Shown here in pieces: positions 34,006 through 40,652 of a DNA stretch of 64,000 nucleotides; positions within the stretch are counted from its first letter, which is position 1, and every line of letters starts with the position of its first letter. Both the position numbers and the translations under genes were made by a program. The notes under the pieces are model-generated. The model saw nothing but the letters and a program-made list of their open reading frames with translations, had not been told where the DNA came from and ran no database searches. The stretch lies in contig NZ_DAXW01000012.1 in NCBI RefSeq assembly GCF_002506585.1, forward strand, positions 1 through 64,000. The letters run 5' to 3'. The stretch comes from Methanoculleus sp. UBA430. GTDB lineage: Archaea > Halobacteriota > Methanomicrobia > Methanomicrobiales > Methanoculleaceae.

Positions 34006-34353
34006 ATGGCCCCGCACTCACAACAACTCCATCGTATGCTTTTGGCCAGGCGACCGGTCATCCACGAATTTGCGGCAAAGGCACGAGAGGCGTGCGGCGA
34101 CGCAATCGAGGAGATCCTGCTCTTCGGTTCCGTGGCACGGGGAGACGATCGGCCGGACTCCGATATTGATATCCTTGTGATTACATCCAGGGAGGACTTT
34201 CGCCTTCGTGAATACCTCACAGGACTTGCTTTCGATCTGTTGATGCTCTCCGGGGAGCGGCTCTCGGTCAAGGTCATCTCCCGAGCCGATGTTGCAGCGC
34301 ACCGGCAGTACCCCTTCATCAGGCATGTTCTTCATGACGGCGTGGCGGTTTAA
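34006..34353 (+). CDS. MNT-type nucleotidyltransferase (antitoxin of MNT/HEPN pair)
   Basis: A 115-residue minimal nucleotidyltransferase with ILLFGSVARGDDRPDSDIDI (GSx10DxD motif) as catalytic core, and a later acidic position in LLMLSGERLSVKV. Such proteins antagonise the HEPN toxin encoded next to them, in studied cases by transferring AMP to it. The start at 34006 is the second in-frame Met; the first lies in the toxin remnant. The HEPN gene begins directly after the stop codon. Confidence 0.8.
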   Translation: MAPHSQQLHRMLLARRPVIHEFAAKAREACGDAIEEILLFGSVARGDDRPDSDIDILVITSREDFRLREYLTGLAFDLLMLSGERLSVKVISRADVAAHRQYPFIRHVLHDGVAV

Positions 34354-34761
34354 GTGAACGACCGGTCTGTCATGACGGCGCTTTTTGTCAAATCGCACCA
34401 GCGCCTCGATGCAGCACGTATCCTCTGCACTGAGGGACATTACGAAGATTCAATCAATCGAGCCTACTATGCGATGTATCTTGCAGCCCTTGCTCTTCTG
34501 CACCGAAAAGGCGTGGAAACAAAGACTCATGCCGGGTTGATCTCGGCGATCGGCTCGGAGTACGTCAAGACCGGTGAACTCGCTCGTGAGCACGGAAGGG
34601 CATTGAACCTGGTCGAAGAACTCCGGGAGGAGGTGGATTACACGATCTGCCGGAACATTATGCGGGAAGAAGTGGTCTCGGTCATCGCCAAGGCAACAGA
34701 TTTTGTCGTCTGTGCAGAACGGATCTGTGCGGAAAATCATATGGACGAGCGGCCTTCCTGA
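34354..34761 (+). CDS. HEPN-domain protein (toxin of MNT/HEPN pair)
   Basis: A 135-residue all-helical HEPN protein starting with GTG immediately after the upstream stop. The family core is EDSINRAYYAMYLAALALL followed by HRKGVETKTHAGLI. The RX4HxY ribonuclease motif of HepT is not present in its usual form (the two HepT-type genes nearby have it), so catalytic activity is uncertain; some HEPN members of this subgroup lack it. Paired with the nucleotidyltransferase upstream. Confidence 0.75.
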   Translation: MNDRSVMTALFVKSHQRLDAARILCTEGHYEDSINRAYYAMYLAALALLHRKGVETKTHAGLISAIGSEYVKTGELAREHGRALNLVEELREEVDYTICRNIMREEVVSVIAKATDFVVCAERICAENHMDERPS

Positions 34762-34783
34762 CCCTCCCGGCCTGTAGTATTCT

Positions 34784-35038
34784 TTAAGACCCGGTGGGCG
34801 ATCTCTTCTCCACACCAAACTCCTTCCGGATATCGTCCTCGGAGTAGAGCCGGCCGGCCTTGATGTCCTCCAGGGCTTCCTCGATACCCCGGATGGCTTC
34901 CTCCGAGAGGGGCTCGTCGTCGACGGTCATGTCGAGCAGGCGACCGATAACGTCGTTATAGGACTCCCTGGGGTGTCGTTTCAGGCCCTCCAGGCGGTCT
35001 TTGTTCGCCGATGTGATCCAGACGGTTGTGGCGGACAT
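34784..35038 (-). CDS. orphan RelB/VapB-like antitoxin
   Basis: An 84-residue protein of the same type as the antitoxin at 22558: TTVWITSANKDRLEGLKRHP, then ESYNDVIGRLLDM, then an acidic tail (EALEDIKAGRLYSEDDIRKE). No RelE gene follows; the DNA downstream is occupied by the end of the convergent HEPN gene. The toxin was probably lost, although the antitoxin frame is intact, or it protects against other RelE copies in the island. Confidence 0.7.
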   Translation of the reverse strand: MSATTVWITSANKDRLEGLKRHPRESYNDVIGRLLDMTVDDEPLSEEAIRGIEEALEDIKAGRLYSEDDIRKEFGVEKRSPTGS

Positions 35039-35140
35039 ATAAATCCCTATAGGTTATTATAGGATGTGAAGCATGCGATCGGGCAGCGCTAGATCCCCTC
35101 CTGTAACATGAGCTGTGTACTGGCAACCCTACCTAAGCCG

Positions 35141-35470
35141 CTACTCCCGGGTCAAGGGCAAGAGTTGTTCCTTCAGTGCCGGGAGATCGTGCTCGACCAC
35201 GTTCCAGACCGCATTCCGGTCGATCCCAAAATAGTGATGAACCAGGACGTTCCGCATCCCAACGATATCCGACCACGGAATGTCCGGATTTGCGGTTCTG
35301 AACTTCAGAGAGATCCCTCGCACTGCTTCCCCGATGATCTGGAGGTGGTGAATGACCCAGACTTGTGCCATTTCGTCGTTGTAAAAGTACTCACGGCCCC
35401 GCACCGATATCTTTTGAATCCGCTCAATCGCTTCGAGAATATCCAGTACCCGTTCACGATCGTCTCTCAT
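35141..35470 (-). CDS. hepT: HepT-type HEPN ribonuclease toxin
   Basis: A 109-residue helical protein of the DUF86/HepT family. The catalytic RX4HxY motif is intact as RNVLVHHYF near residue 72. HepT cleaves RNA and is silenced when the partner MntA adds AMP to the motif tyrosine. The gene overlaps the mntA-type gene by four bases and comes second in the operon. Length and motifs are normal. Confidence 0.85.
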   Translation of the reverse strand: MRDDRERVLDILEAIERIQKISVRGREYFYNDEMAQVWVIHHLQIIGEAVRGISLKFRTANPDIPWSDIVGMRNVLVHHYFGIDRNAVWNVVEHDLPALKEQLLPLTRE

Positions 35471-35769
35471 AGAGCCCGCGCTTCCCGTAAGACCCTTGGG
35501 CGGATCCGCTCCCGGAGTCCCGCTTCGGTCACAACGTCGACCGGACGGTCGAGCAGGAGGGAAAGGTCCATAGCAAGGCCTCCCACGTCGAGAAGACTCC
35601 GGTCGGGATCCAGATCGATCAGGATATCGATATCACTGTCTTCCCGGGCTTCCTTCCGCGCCACGGATCCGAAAACCCGGACGTTCTTTGCCCCCCTCCG
35701 GTGCGCGAGAGTGAGGATCTCGTCCCGTCTCTGGATGAGAAGGGTATAGATGTCGGTTCCCGGGCTCAT
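35467..35769 (-). CDS. mntA: MntA-type nucleotidyltransferase antitoxin
   Basis: A 100-residue nucleotidyltransferase with VRVFGSVARKEAREDSDIDI, containing the GSx10DxD catalytic motif, and a third acidic site in RPVDVVTE. It should adenylylate the HepT toxin encoded immediately downstream. The pair makes a type VII toxin-antitoxin system. A TATA-like TATAAATC element on the minus strand lies in the spacer above the gene. Confidence 0.85.
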   Translation of the reverse strand: MSPGTDIYTLLIQRRDEILTLAHRRGAKNVRVFGSVARKEAREDSDIDILIDLDPDRSLLDVGGLAMDLSLLLDRPVDVVTEAGLRERIRPRVLREARAL

Positions 35770-36035
35770 ATCTCCAATAGTAAATACATCGCCACCAGAC
35801 CTATAAATCTTATCCCGGAGGCACGCCCCCTACCGCACCGTTCCATAGACGGCAGAAGCCCCGGAACAGTTACGTTTCTTGATCGTCTCCCTGCCGGGAG
35901 GTGCTGCTCCGGTGTCCCGGCTCGAAGCCTGACGGTTTCTCAAACTGGTTGGTGTAATTGACCGATACCGTTGCAGGGCACAGTGAATTGATGAACTGAT
36001 TATGTTCAAAACCTGGTCGGCCGCCTGGAAACAGT

Positions 36036-36407
36036 TTAGAATCTAGTCCCTTCTGTGTTCCAGTCCCGTGTGAGCCGGGCATCCCTCAACCATTCCCGGA
36101 GCACAGGTATGTCGGACTGTGTTGTCTCCCAGACGATCTCAAGACTGACGCCGAAGTAGTGATGAATGAGTTTGTCCCGCATACCGGCGATGAACCGCCA
36201 GGGAACCTCAGGGTACCGCTCCGTGAACGAGGGCGGAAGATTCTTTACGGCTTCCCCGAGGATCTCCAGGTTCCTGATGACTGCATCCTGTGTCCTGATA
36301 TCGCCGGTGAACTCGTCGTATGTCATCTCCGAAGTGTATGACAGAATGCGCTCAACGGCCTCGGCGATATCGGCGCAGAGGAGATGGGTGTTCGACCGTT
36401 CAGGCAT
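36036..36407 (-). CDS. hepT: HepT-type HEPN ribonuclease toxin
   Basis: A 123-residue HEPN protein with the intact RX4HxY motif (RDKLIHHYFG) and family helices AVERILSYTSEMTYDEF and TQDAVIRNLEILGEAVKNLP. It overlaps the following mntA-type gene by eight bases and is distinct in sequence from the HepT at 35141, so the two arose by separate acquisition rather than recent duplication. It appears intact. Confidence 0.85.
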   Translation of the reverse strand: MPERSNTHLLCADIAEAVERILSYTSEMTYDEFTGDIRTQDAVIRNLEILGEAVKNLPPSFTERYPEVPWRFIAGMRDKLIHHYFGVSLEIVWETTQSDIPVLREWLRDARLTRDWNTEGTRF

Positions 36408-36693
36408 AGGCGACCTCGACGGCCACCCGCTCCCGTATGGCAGGTTTGAGAGCGTCAGGGGTCACCAGGTCGACGGGGGCGCCGAGGTGAAGTGAGAGGT
36501 ACTCTTCGAGTTCCAGGAAGGCGAAGAACCCGACCGGCCGGGAGAACTCGACGAGGATATCGATATCGCTTGCCTCAGTCTGCTCGCCGCGAGCGACAGA
36601 GCCGAAGATACCTATCCGTCTGACCGAAAACCGTGCGGTGATATCATCCTTGAGACGCTGCAATGTCGCAAAGATCTCTTCCCGGGATTGCAT
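36400..36693 (-). CDS. mntA: MntA-type nucleotidyltransferase antitoxin
   Basis: A 97-residue minimal nucleotidyltransferase: RRIGIFGSVARGEQTEASDI includes the catalytic GSx10DxD motif, with a further acidic residue in APVDLVTPD. It is the first gene of the pair and probably adenylylates the HepT toxin encoded next. It is the third MNT/HEPN pair within 2.7 kb. Confidence 0.85.
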   Translation of the reverse strand: MQSREEIFATLQRLKDDITARFSVRRIGIFGSVARGEQTEASDIDILVEFSRPVGFFAFLELEEYLSLHLGAPVDLVTPDALKPAIRERVAVEVAYA

Positions 36694-36812
36694 GGATACT
36701 GGTGTTTGGCGGAGAGTATTAATAGTTGCTTCGCCCCGGCGGCTTCGGGAAACCCCGGATCGGGAAAATTCCAGAGTGGGTAAAAAAAACCCTTAGTTCT
36801 ATCGTGTCTCTA

Positions 36813-37193
36813 TCATCTTTCTGGTTTCCAGGGGTCAATTTTCAGGTGTACCATACTCTGTAGTTGAGGTAATGGTGGCTGCCCCGGATGCCAACCCCCC
36901 TCAAAACCGGCTGCTCGCAAGGCTTTGACCACCTTCTCGCCGGTGGTTCTCGGAAGTTTCAGATCCTTGCGTTGCTCGTATTCAGGGGGACGGAGACCTC
37001 GACCGGAATAGGCTTGCCGAGCTTCCTGGCCAACCTCGATGTATCCCGAGATCGCCTCTTCGATCTCTGCCAGCGCCTCTTCCCGGGTAGCCCCTTCGCT
37101 GATGCACCCCGGAAGGGACGGCACCGTCACGGTGTACCCTCCATCCTCATTCGGCTCCATAAGGACGGTATAGCGGAGACGAGTATCTGGCAA
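36813..37193 (-). CDS. hicB: HicB-type antitoxin fused in frame to a truncated HicA segment
   Basis: The first 75 residues are a HicB domain (YTVLMEPNEDGGYTVTVPSL, then PGCISEGATREEALAEIEEA). It begins with TTG, supported by GGAGG seven bases upstream. The frame then continues into the start of a HicA domain (LKLPRTTGEKVVKALRAAGF) with no start codon of its own, and soon shifts: WHPGQPPLPQL replaces the expected GSHHYL pattern seen in another frame. The HicB part may still work; the HicA toxin part is broken. Normal loci keep the two as separate genes. Confidence 0.65.
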   Translation of the reverse strand: MPDTRLRYTVLMEPNEDGGYTVTVPSLPGCISEGATREEALAEIEEAISGYIEVGQEARQAYSGRGLRPPEYEQRKDLKLPRTTGEKVVKALRAAGFEGGWHPGQPPLPQLQSMVHLKIDPWKPER

Positions 37194-37478
37194 ATCGATC
37201 CCTCCACAGGAGAATTGTCTACGGCACTATAGAGGGGTTCCGCAGATCATCATCTCCGATGCCGAACCATACGAGGCTCAAGGCAGAGTACCTGAGCAGG
37301 CAGAATATCAATAGATCCCTCGCAACGTGGAATTGTGGAGTCGCTGACACCACAATCCGGGAACCGCCACCCCCGGGAGCCTGGGGGAAAGCCTCTGCCG
37401 GGCCGGGGCAGTCCCGGTCGTGAAGGTTCGATCAGTATTATCACCCTGAAGGTAATATCACATTATATCGGTGGGAAC

Positions 37479-37691
37479 ATGAGGGTATTCACGGCCGTGC
37501 TGTATAAGGAAGAGGACGTTTACGTAGCCGAGTGCCCGGAAGTCGGCACCGTCAGCCAGGGCAAGACGGTGGAAGAGGCGGTCGCAAACCTCAAGGAAGC
37601 AACGGAATTATACCTCGAAGAATTCCCGCTGGAAGACGGACGAAGGCCGATCATCACGACGTTTGAGGTGGCCGTGGGTGCCGGGGCTTAA
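37479..37691 (+). CDS. hicB: HicB-type antitoxin
   Basis: A 70-residue HicB-type protein: RVFTAVLYKEEDVYVAECPE, then GTVSQGKTVEEAVANLKEAT, then LYLEEFP. This is the partial RNase H-like fold that blocks HicA. The start ATG at 37479 follows GGTGGG. It overlaps the start of the hicA remnant by about 14 bases, as expected in a hicBA operon. Since that toxin is interrupted by a hairpin element, this antitoxin has no functional partner here. Confidence 0.75.
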   Translation: MRVFTAVLYKEEDVYVAECPEVGTVSQGKTVEEAVANLKEATELYLEEFPLEDGRRPIITTFEVAVGAGA

Positions 37692-37955
37692 ACCAGCCTC
37701 CGGCGAGACCGTAATAAAAATCCTCACGAAGGAATACCAATTCGCCGTAAGCGGACAATCCGGGAGTCATGTGCGCCTGTCAAAGGCGACGGCCGGTGGG
37801 GAATGCGACTGTCCCGCAGGACAGGAGCTTGAGCACCCGGAGGGTGCGAGGTGGGAACAGTTGTCCCGCTCCGTAGGGAGCTAAAGATCGGTACTCTTCA
37901 GGGCATCCTGCGGTTGGCGAAGATCGAACCTGAGGATTTTGCCCGATATCTGTAA
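37678..37955 (+). pseudogene. hicA: hicA toxin gene interrupted by a hairpin element
   Basis: From a GTG start the frame encodes PGLKPASGETVIKILTKEYQ then GQSGSHVRLSKAT, the first half of HicA with its catalytic His. After about 37797 the sequence becomes hairpin-rich and unrelated. From about 37873 the native gene resumes as ELKIGTLQGILRLAKI then EPEDFARYL and stop, in a different frame. The toxin is therefore disrupted by an insertion of roughly 80 bases. Confidence 0.75.
37797..37875 (+). repeat. hairpin / GAGCTTGAG-linker element inserted in hicA
   Basis: The insertion contains hairpin CTGTCCCGCAGGACAG, linker GAGCTTGAG, hairpin CACCCGGAGGGTG, CGAGG, and later GCTCCGTAGGGAGC. Its boundaries are set by where HicA similarity stops and resumes, to within a few bases. 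The linker and hairpin order match the element at 24337-24427. Confidence 0.65.
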
Positions 37956-37992
37956 AGCAACCCATAATCTCCTTTTCTGACTGTCGCGCTTC

Positions 37993-38128
37993 TTATGGGG
38001 AATTTTTGACGGTGCCCACCCGGAGCCGGTAGGCGGGAGTCCTGAAAAACCCCGCCTGTTTCCGGACGTGCCGGTAGGGGTCCGCCCGGAGCCCGGCCGG
38101 GGTAGTCCCGGCCGCAGAGACGCCAGAA
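37993..38128 (-). pseudogene. RelE-type toxin remnant 2
   Basis: A minus-strand frame reads PAGLRADPYRHVRKQAGFFR then TPAYRLRVG before it ends prematurely. It matches the middle of remnant 1 at 33797 (AGLRADSYRHVRKPAGFSRT) and DNA similarity between the two remnants is high. Start and C-terminal catalytic region are missing. Confidence 0.6.
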
Positions 38129-38330
38129 GACCGTGACGACGGGGCCTGCCTCCTCGTTCGGATCGTATCCTCGAGCAGGCGGCCGTGCGGTCCCCGTGCA
38201 CCAGCCAGGGTCGGCCTCTGCCTGGAGGAGAGAGGATGATCGGCGGACCGATCGCCCCCGGTCTGCCGCAAACGATCACGGCAGGGGAACATCTTATCCC
38301 GGTCGCCGGAGAAGATATCATGAGAATATC

Positions 38331-40235
38331 GTGATCCCCGACGACATCATCCCGGTCGCATTCGCCGTCCTCTCGTCGCCGAAGCGCTACGCCCTGCTCC
38401 TCGGCTCGGGTGTATCCGGAGGAAACCTTCCCACCGGCAGGGCGATCACCCGTGACCTGATCCGGAGGATTGCCGCCCTCTCGGGAGAAGAGATCGACAG
38501 AGACCCCCTGGACTGGTACCGGGACCGGTACGGTAGAGAACCGACATTCCCCGGTCTCTTCAAGACGCTCGAAGCCCGCGACGGGGACGAAGAAGCGATC
38601 CTCGACGACTACTTCACGGTCGTCGGCCCGGAAGGGCGGCGGGTCGCCCCCGGGCCGACGCCCGCCCACAGGACGATCGCAACGATGGTGAAGGAGGGGC
38701 TCATCAGCCTCATCGTCACCACGAACTTCGATGACCTCATGGAGCGGGCGCTCCTGGACCAGGGGGTCCAGCCGGTGGTGATCACGGGATTGAGCGACCC
38801 GGAGATGATGTCCGTCTTCCCCGACCGGTGCCGGATCGTCAAGGTGAACGGCGACTACCCGAGCACCGACCTGAAGATGACGCCCGAGGATCTGAAGGAC
38901 TACAGCCCCAAGATCAAAGACTACCTGGACCGGATCTTCTCGGAGTACGGCCTGATCGTCTGCGGATGGTCCGCAAAGGACGATACGGGGCTCGTGAAGA
39001 TCCTCGCCGGCGGAGAGCGGACAGAACGAAGGGTCCGGAGGTATTCAACCATCTGGTGCCGGCGAAAAGACTCGACCCCCATCCCAAAAGAGGTTGTCGG
39101 GGAACTCCACCCCTCGGAGATCGAGATCGCCACCGCGGACGAGTTCTTCGAAGAGCTCTCCTCCCGTATCGAGGTCCTGCGCCGGTACGAGCACAAAGAA
39201 CCGATAAGCGTCTCGACCGGGGTGCAGAAGGTCAAACGCATCTTGCGAGAGCCGAAGCCCGAACTCATGCTTCCCGATCTCATCCGCGACGAGACCGATC
39301 GCGTCATCGAGTTCATCATGGACAGGCAGCGGTACCAGGCCGCCGGCATCGACGGTAAGGAGTATTACCTGACGACGCTCCGGAGTCTCGAAAATACCGC
39401 TGCACCGCTGGCGGCGATGGCCGCCACGGTGGCATACCACGACGACACCTTCACGGACCTCATAACCGACATGCTCGTGCGACTGATCAACATCCCCCAC
39501 GTCAAGCCCCGGGTCTCCGGGATCCAGAATATCCACCAGAAGACGGACCGGGAGTACATCGAGGGCCTCCACCGGTTACGACACTACCCGGCCCTTCTCG
39601 TCCTCTACGCGTCCGGCATCGCCGCCGTACGCACCGGGCACTTCGACACGCTGGAGGCGATCGTCCGAAGACCGAAGCAATACCGTTACGACGGCATGTT
39701 GAGGGAGACCGCACCTTATCATGAGTCGGTAAACCTTCAGGGGGTCGCCGGCTCCGGCGCCGACTGGATAGCCGGACAGACCCCTGAGCGTTTCGAGACG
39801 GAAGGCACCCATACGGACTACTTCTCCCAGGTCATATATACCGTGATGCAGGGCCTGTTCCCGAACCGATACGCCTTCGATGAATCCCTGGATATCTTCG
39901 AGTATATCTTCGGACTCGCGTATCTGGCGGAGCTCGGCGAGATCGAACCGGAAGCATTCCGCTTCGCCGCGCTTCCCGGACCCTTACGGTCCTGCAACTG
40001 GCACCGTCACCCTTACCTGCCGGGCATATCGCCCCCTGCTCGCACCCTGTCGCTTCCTCCGCACCTCATCGCTTATCTCGGAGACCTCAAGCAGAGGGCG
40101 GCAGACTCGAATTTCTTCGGAGGTGACCTTTCGGTCTTTGAGAAGGCGCACCGGAACTACGCGAAGGGGTTCGGGATCGACTGTCCCGGAACGGGCATCG
40201 AGTTGCCGGAACCGGACCTGCAAAACGACGCCTGA
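38331..40235 (+). CDS. SIR2-domain protein with large C-terminal domain, putative defence protein
   Basis: A 634-residue protein starting with GTG at 38331 (VIPDDIIPVAFAVL); sequence before that is non-coding in character. The SIR2-like domain shows LLLGSGVSGG (residues 22-31), VTTNFDD (129-135) and GLIVCGWSAKDD. The position of the catalytic His reads KVNGDY (Asn173 in place of HG). The C-terminal 370 residues are helical and not recognised. SIR2-effector proteins often deplete NAD in phage defence, but the His replacement leaves activity uncertain. It closes the toxin-antitoxin island and has no evident partner gene. Confidence 0.75.
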   Translation: MIPDDIIPVAFAVLSSPKRYALLLGSGVSGGNLPTGRAITRDLIRRIAALSGEEIDRDPLDWYRDRYGREPTFPGLFKTLEARDGDEEAILDDYFTVVGPEGRRVAPGPTPAHRTIATMVKEGLISLIVTTNFDDLMERALLDQGVQPVVITGLSDPEMMSVFPDRCRIVKVNGDYPSTDLKMTPEDLKDYSPKIKDYLDRIFSEYGLIVCGWSAKDDTGLVKILAGGERTERRVRRYSTIWCRRKDSTPIPKEVVGELHPSEIEIATADEFFEELSSRIEVLRRYEHKEPISVSTGVQKVKRILREPKPELMLPDLIRDETDRVIEFIMDRQRYQAAGIDGKEYYLTTLRSLENTAAPLAAMAATVAYHDDTFTDLITDMLVRLINIPHVKPRVSGIQNIHQKTDREYIEGLHRLRHYPALLVLYASGIAAVRTGHFDTLEAIVRRPKQYRYDGMLRETAPYHESVNLQGVAGSGADWIAGQTPERFETEGTHTDYFSQVIYTVMQGLFPNRYAFDESLDIFEYIFGLAYLAELGEIEPEAFRFAALPGPLRSCNWHRHPYLPGISPPARTLSLPPHLIAYLGDLKQRAADSNFFGGDLSVFEKAHRNYAKGFGIDCPGTGIELPEPDLQNDA

Positions 40236-40652
40236 CCGAGTCGTGGAAGTGCCGCCTGACCGATTGCCGTTGAGTGTCCGATACCGGACCGTACTGCCGA
40301 ATCCGGCCTTACCGTCCTCTCTTCCTCGCCCGTGAGCGTGCGGCGATGCACTCCGGAGGGCACATCCTCCGGAGCAGACGGCCCGGCCCCGGGCGATTAT
40401 GCCGTGTCATCCCGGCATAACGATCGGGAGATCTCCCGCCCCATTCCACAGGTTAAAGAGGACCTATATCAATATTCTATAACTGAATGTGGCGGGGAAC
40501 GTTCATAATCAGAGGATATAAGGTCTAAAGATACCCATATTGGGCCCTGTTCGCCTCTCAGGGGAACAAAGGTCGAGCGGACACATCTCGTCTATCGCAT
40601 CGAAAGAATAGAAATCTCGTTTACCGCAAAGAATAATCATCGTCTGGCAGGT
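40236..40652. other. 417-base intergenic region
   Basis: No gene is recognised. AT-rich stretches around 40460-40560 (for example GGATATAAGG near 40514-40523) may be the promoter of the sensor kinase gene, leaving a leader of about 100 bases. Confidence 0.4.

Noticed and set aside
22298..40235. Insertion sequence or prophage
   Set aside because: No transposase, integrase or phage structural gene is seen; only non-coding hairpin elements and toxin-antitoxin genes.
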